From JBFHIJ01 sp963678775 (GTDB lineage: Bacteria; Bacteroidota; Ignavibacteria; Kapaibacteriales; UBA2268): a stretch of 64,000 nucleotides of DNA. The notes under the pieces were generated by a model, which saw nothing but the letters and a program-made list of their open reading frames with translations, was not told the DNA's origin and made no database searches. This document shows positions 18,325 through 27,020 of the stretch, piece by piece (position 1 is the first letter of the stretch; each line of letters begins with the position of its first letter). The stretch spans positions 62,001 to 126,000 of the forward strand of contig CAXXGR010000007.1 in the NCBI GenBank assembly GCA_963678775.2. The letters run 5' to 3'. The position numbers and the translations under genes are program-made.

Positions 18325-18825
18325 ATGAAAAAAGATAAAAACATAGAAGCAATATTTGCAATCAAAGATAAGCTGTTTCGCATAGCAAACCGTTTGCTTG
18401 GGTCTGACTTGGAAGCTGCGGATGCCGTGCAGGATTTATTCCTTAAAATACTTGAAAAAAGGAAGGTATTAGAAGAACATCCTAAGAAAGAAGCATTTGC
18501 CGTTTCAACACTAAAGAATCTTTGCATAGATAAGCTCAGAAAAAAAAAGAATTCTTATGCGGATGATTTCATGTTAAATAATGTCTCTTTTTCTGAAAAT
18601 ATAGAACAGAAAATGGATATAAATGTAATAATCAGTAAAGCATTAAGTGAATTGCCGGAGAAACAAAAATTGATTTTTCAGCTTAGAGATATAGAGGGAT
18701 ATGACTACGGAGAAATATCTGAAATAACCGGCTTGACAGTCAGTGCTATCAAAACTAATTTGTCAAGGGCAAGAAAGCTCCTTAGGGACATAATTATAAA
18801 TAGGTATAAGTATGAGTACAAATGA
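18325..18825 (+). CDS. ECF-type RNA polymerase sigma factor
   Basis: 166 residues with sigma region 2 (ANRLLGSDLEAADAVQDLFLKI) and region 4 with a helix-turn-helix (LPEKQKLIFQLRDIEGYDYGEISEI then SAIKTNLSRARKLLRD). There is no region 1 or 3, as in ECF sigma factors. The next gene, a predicted anti-sigma-like membrane protein, overlaps its stop by 14 bp. The three genes from here to 19826 form one tightly packed operon. Confidence 0.92.
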   Translation: MKKDKNIEAIFAIKDKLFRIANRLLGSDLEAADAVQDLFLKILEKRKVLEEHPKKEAFAVSTLKNLCIDKLRKKKNSYADDFMLNNVSFSENIEQKMDINVIISKALSELPEKQKLIFQLRDIEGYDYGEISEITGLTVSAIKTNLSRARKLLRDIIINRYKYEYK

Positions 18826-19291
18826 TATAGATAAACTATTGGATAAATTTTTCGATGCAGAAACTACTTTAGAGGAAGAAAAGACTCTTAAATCTTATTT
18901 TGAATCCGGTTGCGAAACCAAACACGAAAAATATAAAGCATATTTTGAGTTTGCTCACAAAGAGAGTCTGATAGTTTATACCGAGCGCAAACAGAAGCCT
19001 ATACTAATGAATAAGTACTTCAAATATGCATCAGTTGCTGCTTTGATTCTTATTTCTGCTACACTGGTTTTTATATATAATGCGAATCAAAAATCTAATG
19101 AGCAAATAAGAATTACCGAGAATGCTATCAGATTTGTTTGCTTTCAAGTTAATCAAGCTCAGGAGGAAATGGAACCTTTGAGGTTAGTACATAGTAACTT
19201 TACAGAGCTTGAAAAACTAAATGAATTAAAAAATACACAAGATATTTTGTTAAAACAACTAAGGATTATCCAAAATGAAACGACTAATTAA
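18812..19291 (+). CDS. Putative anti-sigma factor, single-pass membrane protein
   Basis: 159 residues: a soluble acidic N-terminal part (IDKLLDKFFDAETTLEEEKTL, the small opening helix common in Bacteroidota anti-sigma proteins), one membrane helix (about 71-90, YASVAALILISATLVFIY), and a helical outer part. It overlaps both the sigma gene before it and the DUF4252 gene after it. Its role as the regulator of the sigma factor is inferred from position and layout; the sequence itself is poorly conserved. Its RseP-type cleavage is possible but not shown. Confidence 0.65.
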   Translation: MSTNDIDKLLDKFFDAETTLEEEKTLKSYFESGCETKHEKYKAYFEFAHKESLIVYTERKQKPILMNKYFKYASVAALILISATLVFIYNANQKSNEQIRITENAIRFVCFQVNQAQEEMEPLRLVHSNFTELEKLNELKNTQDILLKQLRIIQNETTN

Positions 19292-19826
19292 CTTAATGCT
19301 GTTAACTATGCTCACAGTTACCGCTACTGCTTTTTCAGCAGACAATTTTGTAGATAAAGTGTATAAGCAAGTGCAAAATTCGGAAGGTGTGACTATTGTT
19401 AATGTTACTCCTGCCATGCTTGATATGTTCAAGAACAAGGGGGAAGAAGGTGACGAAAAAGATGCTTTGGCTGAGATTATTGCTGAAATAAAGAGTATCA
19501 AAATACTTACCATAGACCTAAAAGAATCAGGTTTGCCTAATGCTAAAGTAGAAAAGATAAAGTCAGATATTACTGATAATTATAAAGATTATACTGCCTT
19601 AATGGAAGTCAATCAAAAAGGTAAAGCAGTAAAAATTCTATCAAATAAAGCTAAGAAAGATTTTGTGCTGTACGTGCTTGATGATACTGAGTTGGTGATT
19701 ATCAATATTAACGGATCTGTGGATTTCAATAAACTTATGAAATTAGGTGGACTTATGGGTGGTCAAGTTCCTGAATTGATGCAGCAGATGCAAAACGGAA
19801 AAGCAGAAGCAGGCGAAAATAAGTAG
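19275..19826 (+). CDS. DUF4252-family exported protein
   Basis: 183 residues with a signal peptide (1-20, cut after FSA). The body fits DUF4252: VYKQVQNSEGVTIVNVTP near the start, the central IKSIKILTIDL, and the late strand FVLYVLDDTELVIININGSV. DUF4252 genes are often found with ECF sigma factors in Bacteroidota, as here, which suggests a sensed or regulated envelope component. The molecular role is unknown. It ends at a strong bidirectional terminator. Confidence 0.78.
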   Translation: MKRLINLMLLTMLTVTATAFSADNFVDKVYKQVQNSEGVTIVNVTPAMLDMFKNKGEEGDEKDALAEIIAEIKSIKILTIDLKESGLPNAKVEKIKSDITDNYKDYTALMEVNQKGKAVKILSNKAKKDFVLYVLDDTELVIININGSVDFNKLMKLGGLMGGQVPELMQQMQNGKAEAGENK

Positions 19827-19846
19827 ACTCATTTACATTTATTATA

Positions 19847-19888
19847 TTTAAACATACAGCCTCTGTGATAGGAGGCTGTATGTTTAAA
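19847..19888. terminator. Strong bidirectional terminator
   Basis: A perfect 17-bp inverted repeat (19847-19863 and 19872-19888, core ACATACAGCCTC) with an 8-nt loop. AT ends on both sides serve the converging DUF4252 (+) and M1 peptidase (-) genes. Confidence 0.88.
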
Positions 19889-19898
19889 TAGTTGTAAT

Positions 19899-21968
19899 TT
19901 ATTCTACGATAAACAGTTCTTTCGATTCTATTCCATATTGCGATGTTATTTGAATGAAATATATCCCTGAACTCAAATTATCTATACTGAACCCCAGTTC
20001 GTTGTCAGATGAATTTTTAATGCCTGAGTAGATAGTTTTTACATATCTGCCGTTTAAATCTATTAGACCAATCGAATGATCAGTTCCGGCAGGCATCTTG
20101 TATAGTAGGGTAGAGTATTCGCCATTTTTTAAAACATTAGGATATAGTTTAGTTTCTGATACTAACTCTGTACTTTCCACAAGTGAGTATACTCCGTTTT
20201 TACCTTGAGATAAGGCACTCATGGTATCTATATTTACTTTATTAAAGCCTTTTGGAGCTATAAAATCGAATGCTTGTGATTTTTTGTTATTTAAAAACTG
20301 TTTTGTAGTAAAGATCACCTCGTTATCTGAGTTTCGCAATTCAAATTTTAAAGGCATTGTGAAATAGTCTGCTGCATCTGCACTTACTTTAGACTGATTT
20401 ACACTAACAGAAACTTGTAAACTATCATTAGAATAGTCTTCTGTTTTAAAGCCAACTTCATAATAAGGATGTCCCGGTTTTTCTAACCACTGCTCGAAAA
20501 ACAGATCCCAATCGACCTGAGGATTTGGATAAAATTCTTTTAGTGCAGTTTTAAACATTTCAGTGCTTACTGACTGGAATTTATATTTATCTAATATAAA
20601 TCTGAGCACAGCTAAAAAGTTATCTCTACCAATCATTTCGCTCATCATGTGGTAAAACCATCCTGCTTTGTAATAGGCTAATGTATATTGCGAGCCAAAA
20701 ATTCTATAAGTATCAACTCCATTAATTGGAATATTAAAAAGCTGATCTGAGATATATCTATTCCTATAATTTTTCAGATGTTCCCGGTAATACAATTCAT
20801 TCCACGTTGAATAAAACAAAGCTTCGCTCCATGTAGCTCCTCCTTCATTTATCCATATATCTTGCCATGAGTTACAAGTAATCAGATCGCCTAACCATTG
20901 ATGAGCTAATTCATGGACAATCCCATATATGGTTTGCCCGGCTAACCAATTTCGGTGAATAGTAGTAGCTGACTGATGTTCCATACCACCAAAAGCAAAA
21001 GGTGCAACCGTTACCTGCGCGTATTTCTCAAATGGGAATGAACCATAAGCTTCTTCGAACAATTTCATAACCTCGGGGAAATTATTGAATGCTTTACGTG
21101 CATCAAAAACTCCACCCGTGACTGTGTCTTTAGCCCAAACATAATATTGAAGCTCTATTGATGTATTTTCGTCATTTAGAAGTGTGTATTCGTCTACTAA
21201 TTTTACATACTTTGATGCATCAGCCACCATTAAATAAGTTGCCATAGGATCTCTTGATTTCCAATGGAAAACAGAGTAATCATCGAACTCTTCTGTATTA
21301 ACTAATAAACCGTTAGAGACAAACGAAAAGCCGGTAGGCACTTTGCCGGATATCTCAACAAGTGCTTTGTCTGACGGCATATCATTACAAGGGAACCAAT
21401 ACCTAGAGTCAGTCGGTTCGCATGTGGTGTAAGCGATTGTTTCCGGATTATAGTTATAACCTGCAGCAGGATTAGCAGAATATAAGTAGAAACCAACATT
21501 ATTAGGACTGGAAAATGTATAATGTATAAGCAGATTCAGCTTTGAGTCTGCAACTTTAGGTTCATCTAAAGTAATTACTAACTCTTCATCTGATTTTGCG
21601 TAATCTACCCATTTTGTGCCATTTACAAATATTGAATCTATAAATAAAGAACTCTGGGCATCTAATCTTATCCTATCAGAATTCTCCGTGAATGTCAGCT
21701 CGATAGTATTTGTCGCAGAAAAGGTATGATTTCCCATATCAGGATTAGTTAACACATTGTACCAGTCTAGGTAGAGTTTGTACTTATCTACCTGATAAGT
21801 CTTAGCCGTAGGTTCGGCAAGTATATAGTCTGAATCTTTATGCTTGTGTATGTGGTTGCAGACTTTATTTTCAACCCTTTTACCTTCTATCAGATAATCC
21901 GGTAACTGAGAGTAAGAATAGGTAAAAGTAATAAAAATCAAGGCAATAAATGTATAGAGGTGTTTCAT
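19899..21968 (-). CDS. Secreted M1-family aminopeptidase with type IX sorting tail
   Basis: 689 residues. Signal peptide 1-20 (cut after SYS/SYSQ). The N-terminal saddle domain is followed by the M1 catalytic domain: FGGMEHQS near 330, zinc site H352-E353-x-x-H356 and E375 in WINEGGATW. The C-terminal 90 residues look like a type A sorting domain (LIDLNGRYVKTIYSG, then SSGIYFIQI, ending KELFIVE). M1 peptidases remove N-terminal residues from peptides. This one lacks the long C-terminal helical domain of PepN and is exported. It pairs with the GH51 gene as a second type IX cargo. Confidence 0.9.
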   Translation of the reverse strand: MKHLYTFIALIFITFTYSYSQLPDYLIEGKRVENKVCNHIHKHKDSDYILAEPTAKTYQVDKYKLYLDWYNVLTNPDMGNHTFSATNTIELTFTENSDRIRLDAQSSLFIDSIFVNGTKWVDYAKSDEELVITLDEPKVADSKLNLLIHYTFSSPNNVGFYLYSANPAAGYNYNPETIAYTTCEPTDSRYWFPCNDMPSDKALVEISGKVPTGFSFVSNGLLVNTEEFDDYSVFHWKSRDPMATYLMVADASKYVKLVDEYTLLNDENTSIELQYYVWAKDTVTGGVFDARKAFNNFPEVMKLFEEAYGSFPFEKYAQVTVAPFAFGGMEHQSATTIHRNWLAGQTIYGIVHELAHQWLGDLITCNSWQDIWINEGGATWSEALFYSTWNELYYREHLKNYRNRYISDQLFNIPINGVDTYRIFGSQYTLAYYKAGWFYHMMSEMIGRDNFLAVLRFILDKYKFQSVSTEMFKTALKEFYPNPQVDWDLFFEQWLEKPGHPYYEVGFKTEDYSNDSLQVSVSVNQSKVSADAADYFTMPLKFELRNSDNEVIFTTKQFLNNKKSQAFDFIAPKGFNKVNIDTMSALSQGKNGVYSLVESTELVSETKLYPNVLKNGEYSTLLYKMPAGTDHSIGLIDLNGRYVKTIYSGIKNSSDNELGFSIDNLSSGIYFIQITSQYGIESKELFIVE

Positions 21969-22104
21969 TCCTTAACCCTTTTTTATGTAAATGTTATAAA
22001 ATATATCAATTTTGCAAAATAATCAAAAATCATTAAAAGCTTTAGCCGTTTACTAAATAAAACTTGAAATACGGAATAGTTACATTAATACTCGGTAATA
22101 GCTT

Positions 22105-22926
22105 ATGGATACCAATTATAATATTCGAATGAACAATGGATTAGACATTCCTGCTCTAGGTTTAGGGACTTATCTTACTGACCCCGGAGACGAAACTTAC
22201 AAAGCTGTAAGAGCAGCCTTAGATTTCGAATATAGGCATATTGATACTGCTTCAATATACGAAAATGAATCGGATGTAGGAAGAGCTATAAAAGATAGTG
22301 GCGTACCCAGAGAAAAAATATTTGTCACTACAAAGTTATGGAATACCGACCAAGGGTATGATAAAGCCTTACTTGCTTTTGATAAAAGTATGAAAGAACT
22401 TGACATAGATTATATAGATTTATTTATGATTCATTGGCCTGTAGCAAAAATGCGTAATGAATCGTGGAAAGCTTTAGAAAAAATTTACAGAGATGGGAAA
22501 GTAAAAGCCATTGGCGTAAGTAACTTTATGGTGAAGCATCTTGAAAATTTACTTGAGGACGCTAGTATTGTTCCGGCTGTGAACCAAATTGAATTTACTC
22601 CGTATTTATATCAAAAAGAACTATTAGATTATTGTAGAGATAAAGACATCGTTGTTGAGGCTTATTCGCCGTTGACACGCGGATTTAAATTAGAGGACCC
22701 AAGATTAGTAGGCTTGGCGATGAAATATGGAAAAACTCCTGCGCAGCTTCTTTTGAGATGGATACTCCAGCACGATATGGTTGCTCTGCCAAAGTCAACC
22801 AGAGTGGATAGAATAAAAGAAAATGCTGATATTTATGAGTTTTATATTTCTTCAGGAGATATGAAAATATTGAGTTCGTTTAACGAAGGTTTTAGAGTAG
22901 CTTGGAATCCTTCTACTATTCCTTAA
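22105..22926 (+). CDS. Aldo-keto reductase
   Basis: 273 residues, single (beta/alpha)8 barrel. The catalytic tetrad is complete: D47, Y52, K77 and H110 (HIDTASIYENE, TTKLW, MIHWP). The NADPH-binding end has VALPKST. It resembles the bacterial 2,5-diketo-D-gluconate reductase type, but the physiological carbonyl substrate cannot be told from sequence. It is 50 bp upstream of an unrelated gene. Confidence 0.93.
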   Translation: MDTNYNIRMNNGLDIPALGLGTYLTDPGDETYKAVRAALDFEYRHIDTASIYENESDVGRAIKDSGVPREKIFVTTKLWNTDQGYDKALLAFDKSMKELDIDYIDLFMIHWPVAKMRNESWKALEKIYRDGKVKAIGVSNFMVKHLENLLEDASIVPAVNQIEFTPYLYQKELLDYCRDKDIVVEAYSPLTRGFKLEDPRLVGLAMKYGKTPAQLLLRWILQHDMVALPKSTRVDRIKENADIYEFYISSGDMKILSSFNEGFRVAWNPSTIP

Positions 22927-22975
22927 TTTGGCGTGAAAATTGCTTAAGCCTTTGCAGTAAATGGAGTTATTGTAA

Positions 22976-24205
22976 ATGGCAAAAACTACTGGCATAGGCT
23001 CAGGTTCTAAAACAGGATTGGTAAAGAATGTTGGCTATAATTCAACACCAAGCCAATATTATGCTATGCCTAAAAAAAAGGTAAATACACAAATTGCTAA
23101 ATTACGCACTGGTGAGATTTTACAAGGAAAAATACTTGAAATTATCAACGATAGTCTGGCTAAAGTAGGTCTTCCCATTGGCAATTTCAATGCTGAGCTT
23201 CATAGTAAACTCAAAAAAGGCGATAGTCTGTTTTTCCTTGTAAAAGCTTTGGAACCTTCACTTACACTAAAGGTTCACTCTGTATCTTCAGTACAAAACG
23301 GTAACAAGATCCCTGTGGAAGAAGCCCTACGGATGCTCGATATACCAGAATCAGAATTAAATATCAAAATTACAGACTGGGTTATAAGACATGAGAGTAA
23401 GGTAAATAGGGAGATTGTACTCCTGACTGCCTCTACATTAAAAGAATTACCATTGGATGCTCTCAAGGATAAAAATCCTGAATCTGTGATAAAATTGATT
23501 TTTAATCAAATCCATTCGGAAGATAATTTGAATGTTGAATTGTTTGAAAAGCTATATCCGTTATTTAAAAAAATGGATGAGCATGACAAAAATTTTGATG
23601 CTTTATTTAATGATATTATCAAAAGTAAAAATATCACTTTATTCAAATCAATTACTCAGATTAGTGATATTAAGAGTTTCAATGGAATAGTCCAACTAAA
23701 TCAAAATGTCTCGCATAATGACCTATTATCATTCCTGACCTCCCAAGAAGTTTTTTCAAAGCTGTCTGACAATGCTAAAAGTAATGTGTTTGAATATTCT
23801 GATTTGGTAAATGCAATAGCTATGTGGAACTCAATGGCAGTGCAAAATAATTTAGCTATGTATTATTTTCTGCCTATGCTTTGGGCGGGTACTTTTTATG
23901 CTGCTTTAATTACTATCAAAAAGCAGAGACATAAAAATCGCTTTAAAACCGGAAGAGATGATGCAGAAAGCGAATTACTTGAATTTGATGATAGCTTAAA
24001 ATTAACAGGAATGCTGGGTAATTTGTTTGATGGTTCGGGTGATATACGAACTTTCCTTTCTAACTTTGCCATGCAGCTTAGGCATCGGCTCTTATCTTTA
24101 AACTATGACATGAGTTCTTTCAAGTTTCCTATAGATGGCGAAGAAGAAGAAATGTTAAATAATAAATCCACTAATTCGCCTATAAATTTTACAATAGTGG
24201 TATAA
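22976..24205 (+). CDS. Unknown protein, possible FliK-like hook-length protein
   Basis: 409 residues with no signal peptide. The N-terminal Ser/Gly/Lys-rich lead is followed by a small beta domain, LRTGEILQGKILEI then VGLPIGNF and LKKGDSLFFLVKALEP, like the opening domain of divergent FliK proteins. The middle is helical. Near 300 is AVQNNLAMYYFLPMLWAG followed by a strand (FYAALITIKK), which resembles the 'l.lPl.w.g' strand of FliK C-terminal domains. GGAG 9 nt before the ATG supports the start. It lies 16 kb from the flagellar operon. The resemblance is by eye and may be wrong. Confidence 0.42.
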   Translation: MAKTTGIGSGSKTGLVKNVGYNSTPSQYYAMPKKKVNTQIAKLRTGEILQGKILEIINDSLAKVGLPIGNFNAELHSKLKKGDSLFFLVKALEPSLTLKVHSVSSVQNGNKIPVEEALRMLDIPESELNIKITDWVIRHESKVNREIVLLTASTLKELPLDALKDKNPESVIKLIFNQIHSEDNLNVELFEKLYPLFKKMDEHDKNFDALFNDIIKSKNITLFKSITQISDIKSFNGIVQLNQNVSHNDLLSFLTSQEVFSKLSDNAKSNVFEYSDLVNAIAMWNSMAVQNNLAMYYFLPMLWAGTFYAALITIKKQRHKNRFKTGRDDAESELLEFDDSLKLTGMLGNLFDGSGDIRTFLSNFAMQLRHRLLSLNYDMSSFKFPIDGEEEEMLNNKSTNSPINFTIVV

Positions 24206-24220
24206 ATAGAAGATAAAATA

Positions 24221-24634
24221 ATGAGATACATAATACTCTTTTTTTTGATGAGTTTAGCTGCTTATTCTGCAGATATTAATCTCAGTGTTATTGGTTTAGA
24301 AAATAGCGAAGGGCAGCTTATTATTTATTTGTATGATAGTGATGATGCCTTCCCAACCAAGCCGGAGCTGGCAGTCAAAACAATGTATCAGAAAATAGAT
24401 AATAATAAAGCTAATATAAAAATTGAAGGCATAGATAAAGGTAAATATGCTATCGCGGTTGTGCATGACGAAGACAATGACTCTGAGCTTGATAGAAACT
24501 TTATTGGTATGCCTTCTGAAGATGTAGCTGCTTCTAACGATGCGAAAGGTTCATTCGGGCCTCCGAGCTTTGAGGATGCAGCATTTTTATTGGGAGAAAA
24601 AAATGTTGAACTGATTATAGATTTTAGCAAATAG
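24221..24634 (+). CDS. DUF2141-family exported protein
   Basis: 137 residues with a signal peptide (1-16, cut after AYS/A). The pattern INLSVIGLENSEGQLIIYLYDS, then IDKGKYAIAVVHDEDNDSELDRN and GMPSED, matches DUF2141, a small periplasmic beta domain of unknown role. The Asp-rich DEDNDSELD stretch may bind a metal such as calcium. It is 15 bp after the previous gene and could share its transcript. Confidence 0.82.
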   Translation: MRYIILFFLMSLAAYSADINLSVIGLENSEGQLIIYLYDSDDAFPTKPELAVKTMYQKIDNNKANIKIEGIDKGKYAIAVVHDEDNDSELDRNFIGMPSEDVAASNDAKGSFGPPSFEDAAFLLGEKNVELIIDFSK

Positions 24635-24650
24635 TCTATCAGTTTTTACG

Positions 24651-24658
24651 TATTTTTG
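24651..24658 (+). promoter_or_regulatory. Possible -7 element before speA
   Basis: TATTTTTG fits TAnnTTTG and lies 46 bp before the speA ATG, but no TTG is found at the expected distance upstream. Low-complexity T-rich DNA can give this by chance. Confidence 0.3.
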
Positions 24659-24703
24659 TCTCTGTTTTTTATTAATACATTTATCTTGTAAAGGTTGCAA
24701 AAT

Positions 24704-26599
24704 ATGGCAAAATGGCAAATAGATGACTCTGCTGAGCTTTACAACATAAGAGGTTGGGGAGCGAACTACTTTTCTATAAATGACAAAGGTAACGTTTGCG
24801 TATCGACCGGTAAGCACAATGCAAAAATTGAATTGAAAGAAATTATCGACGAATTGCAGATTAAGGATGTATCTACACCTGTACTTCTTCGATTTTCTGA
24901 TATATTAGCAGATAGGATAGAGGTATTTCATAAGTGCTTTCAAAGAGCTGCCGAAGAGTATGCCTATAAAGCAAGTAATTATATTATATATCCTATTAAA
25001 GTGAACCAAAACAGACCTGTTTTGGAAGAAATTGTAAAGCATGGTAAACAGTATAATATAGGACTGGAAGCGGGGTCAAAACCAGAATTGCATGCGATAT
25101 TGCCTAAAACTGATCAACCTGATTCTTTAATTATTTGCAACGGCTACAAAGACGAAGATTATATCGAGCTTGCCTTATTAGCGTTGAAAATGGGTAAGCC
25201 TATTTATATTGTAGTTGAAAAGTTGAGAGAATTGAGACTGATAATCAATCTTTCCAAACAACTTAAAGTAGATCCTAATATTGGTATCCGAATAAAACTT
25301 GCCAGCTCAGGTAGTGGAAAATGGGAAGCTTCCGGTGGTGACAGATCCAAATTTGGACTTTCATCCGGCGAGCTTTTAGAAGCGATATCTATGCTGGAAG
25401 AGGAAAATATGCTTGATCGGTTTAAGCTTATTCATTTCCATATTGGTAGCCAGGTCACCAAAATACGAACTATTAAAAATGCAATAAGAGAAGCGTCTCA
25501 TTTCTATGTACAGCTCAGAAAAATGGGTGCGGAAATCGAATTTGTTGATATCGGCGGAGGTTTAGGTGTTGACTATGACGGCACTAACACGTCCAACCAA
25601 AGTAGTGTAAATTATACGATACAAGAGTATGTAAATGATGCTGTCTTTACTATGGTCGATGCCTCAGATAAGAACGGTGTGCCACATCCAAACTTAATTA
25701 CAGAATCCGGGCGCTCACTAACAGCGCATCACTCTGTGCTTATTTTTGACGTGCTCGAGCAGACTTCTGTGCCGGGTTGGGATGGTGATTACACAGTTAG
25801 CGAAAAAGACCACGAATTAGTTCAGCAGCTTTATGATTTATACGTAAAACTCAATCCTTCGAATATGCTTGAATCATGGCACGATGCAATCCAAATCAGA
25901 GAAGAAGCTCTAAATTTATTCTCTTTAGGTCTCTTTAACCTGACCGGGCGTGCGTTGATTGATCGCTTGTATTGGTCTACTGCAAAAGAAGTATACAGAA
26001 TGAGCCGAGAGCTGAAGCATCCGCCTCAGGAGCTAGGCATGCTTAGTAAACAGCTTGCAGATAAATATTTCTGTAATTTCTCATTATTCCAATCTTTGCC
26101 GGACGCTTGGGCTATTGACCAGGTGTTCCCAATAATACCAATTCACAGATTAGATGAAAAACCTGAAAAATCAGCATCTTTGCAGGATATTACGTGTGAT
26201 TCTGATGGCAAGATAGAGAATTTTATCGGTTATGGTGACTATGCGTATAGTTTACCTGTGCATTCTTTAAACGAAGAGGACCCGTATTATATAGGTGTTT
26301 TCTTAGTTGGAGCTTATCAGGAGATACTCGGCGATCTTCACAACCTCTTTGGAGATACTAACGCAGTGCATATTTCGTTTACAAAAGACGGTAGCTATGA
26401 AATCAAGCAAATCATTGATGCCGAAACAGTATCGGAAGTGCTTTCTTATGTGCAGTATGATTCCAAAAAATTAGTGAGAGCAATGGAAGCATGGGTAACC
26501 AGGTCAGTAAAAGACGGGAAAATATCTGCTATGGAAGGTAAAGAATTTTTATCTATCTATAGATCAGGCTTGTACGGAACTACTTATTTAGAGAGATAA
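24704..26599 (+). CDS. speA: Biosynthetic arginine decarboxylase
   Basis: About 631 residues, the usual SpeA length. The opening IDDSAELYNIRGWG and the PLP lysine in YPIKVNQNRP are typical, as are GLEAGSKPEL, the HFHIGSQ motif and VDIGGGLGVDYDG in the barrel, and the late YQEILGDLHNLFGD. It makes agmatine from arginine, the first step of a polyamine route. The ATG at 24704 is preferred over the TTG at 24695, because AAGG at 24691-24694 is 9 nt before the ATG but touches the TTG. No agmatinase gene is in the window. Confidence 0.95.
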   Translation: MAKWQIDDSAELYNIRGWGANYFSINDKGNVCVSTGKHNAKIELKEIIDELQIKDVSTPVLLRFSDILADRIEVFHKCFQRAAEEYAYKASNYIIYPIKVNQNRPVLEEIVKHGKQYNIGLEAGSKPELHAILPKTDQPDSLIICNGYKDEDYIELALLALKMGKPIYIVVEKLRELRLIINLSKQLKVDPNIGIRIKLASSGSGKWEASGGDRSKFGLSSGELLEAISMLEEENMLDRFKLIHFHIGSQVTKIRTIKNAIREASHFYVQLRKMGAEIEFVDIGGGLGVDYDGTNTSNQSSVNYTIQEYVNDAVFTMVDASDKNGVPHPNLITESGRSLTAHHSVLIFDVLEQTSVPGWDGDYTVSEKDHELVQQLYDLYVKLNPSNMLESWHDAIQIREEALNLFSLGLFNLTGRALIDRLYWSTAKEVYRMSRELKHPPQELGMLSKQLADKYFCNFSLFQSLPDAWAIDQVFPIIPIHRLDEKPEKSASLQDITCDSDGKIENFIGYGDYAYSLPVHSLNEEDPYYIGVFLVGAYQEILGDLHNLFGDTNAVHISFTKDGSYEIKQIIDAETVSEVLSYVQYDSKKLVRAMEAWVTRSVKDGKISAMEGKEFLSIYRSGLYGTTYLER

Positions 26600-26675
26600 G
26601 TTTTTCAAAATATGAGGATAGGCTTTCGATTTTAATACAAATAGATAAGCTATTCCTATAAAGTGATTACACAAA

Positions 26676-27014
26676 ATGGCTAAAAAACAATATAGAATAT
26701 ATGATCCGGGAACCATAAAAATCGGCAAAAAAGTCGATGGGTCTGTTAATGTTCAGAAAGTGCAAAAGACGACTGAAAAGCCTAAGGGGCAGGAAATAGT
26801 CAAACATAAATTTGAAGAAACTGATACTCAAAAAGCTAAACGCGAACAAATCATTCGGTCTCAATCTCTTGCGCTTATCAGAAAGAAATATAAAATGGTT
26901 TCGGATCAGGATTTGATGCTGGAAAGTCGCTTGCTTCGTTTTAATAAACGTTTGCGGGAGTATCCGGTTAAAAATTTAGTAACAGTAATCAAAGCCCTAC
27001 TTAAAAATAAGTAG
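26676..27014 (+). CDS. Small basic protein of unknown function
   Basis: 112 residues, rich in Lys and Arg, no signal peptide or membrane helix. The N-terminal half looks unstructured (KKVDGSVNVQKVQKTTEKP); the C-terminal half is helical (REQIIRSQSLALIRKKYKM, then LESRLLRFNKRLREYPV). I do not recognise a family. Nucleic-acid binding is possible from the charge. Its last eight codons form the left arm of a terminator hairpin, and its stop overlaps the 3' end of the opposite gene by 14 bp. Confidence 0.6.
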   Translation: MAKKQYRIYDPGTIKIGKKVDGSVNVQKVQKTTEKPKGQEIVKHKFEETDTQKAKREQIIRSQSLALIRKKYKMVSDQDLMLESRLLRFNKRLREYPVKNLVTVIKALLKNK

Positions 27015-27020
27015 GGCTTT
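26991..27020. terminator. Bidirectional terminator inside two coding ends
   Basis: A perfect 13-bp inverted repeat (AAAGCCCTACTTA 26991-27003, TAAGTAGGGCTTT 27008-27020) with a 4-nt loop. Both the plus-strand stop (27012-27014) and the minus-strand stop (27003-27001) fall inside it. Confidence 0.85.
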
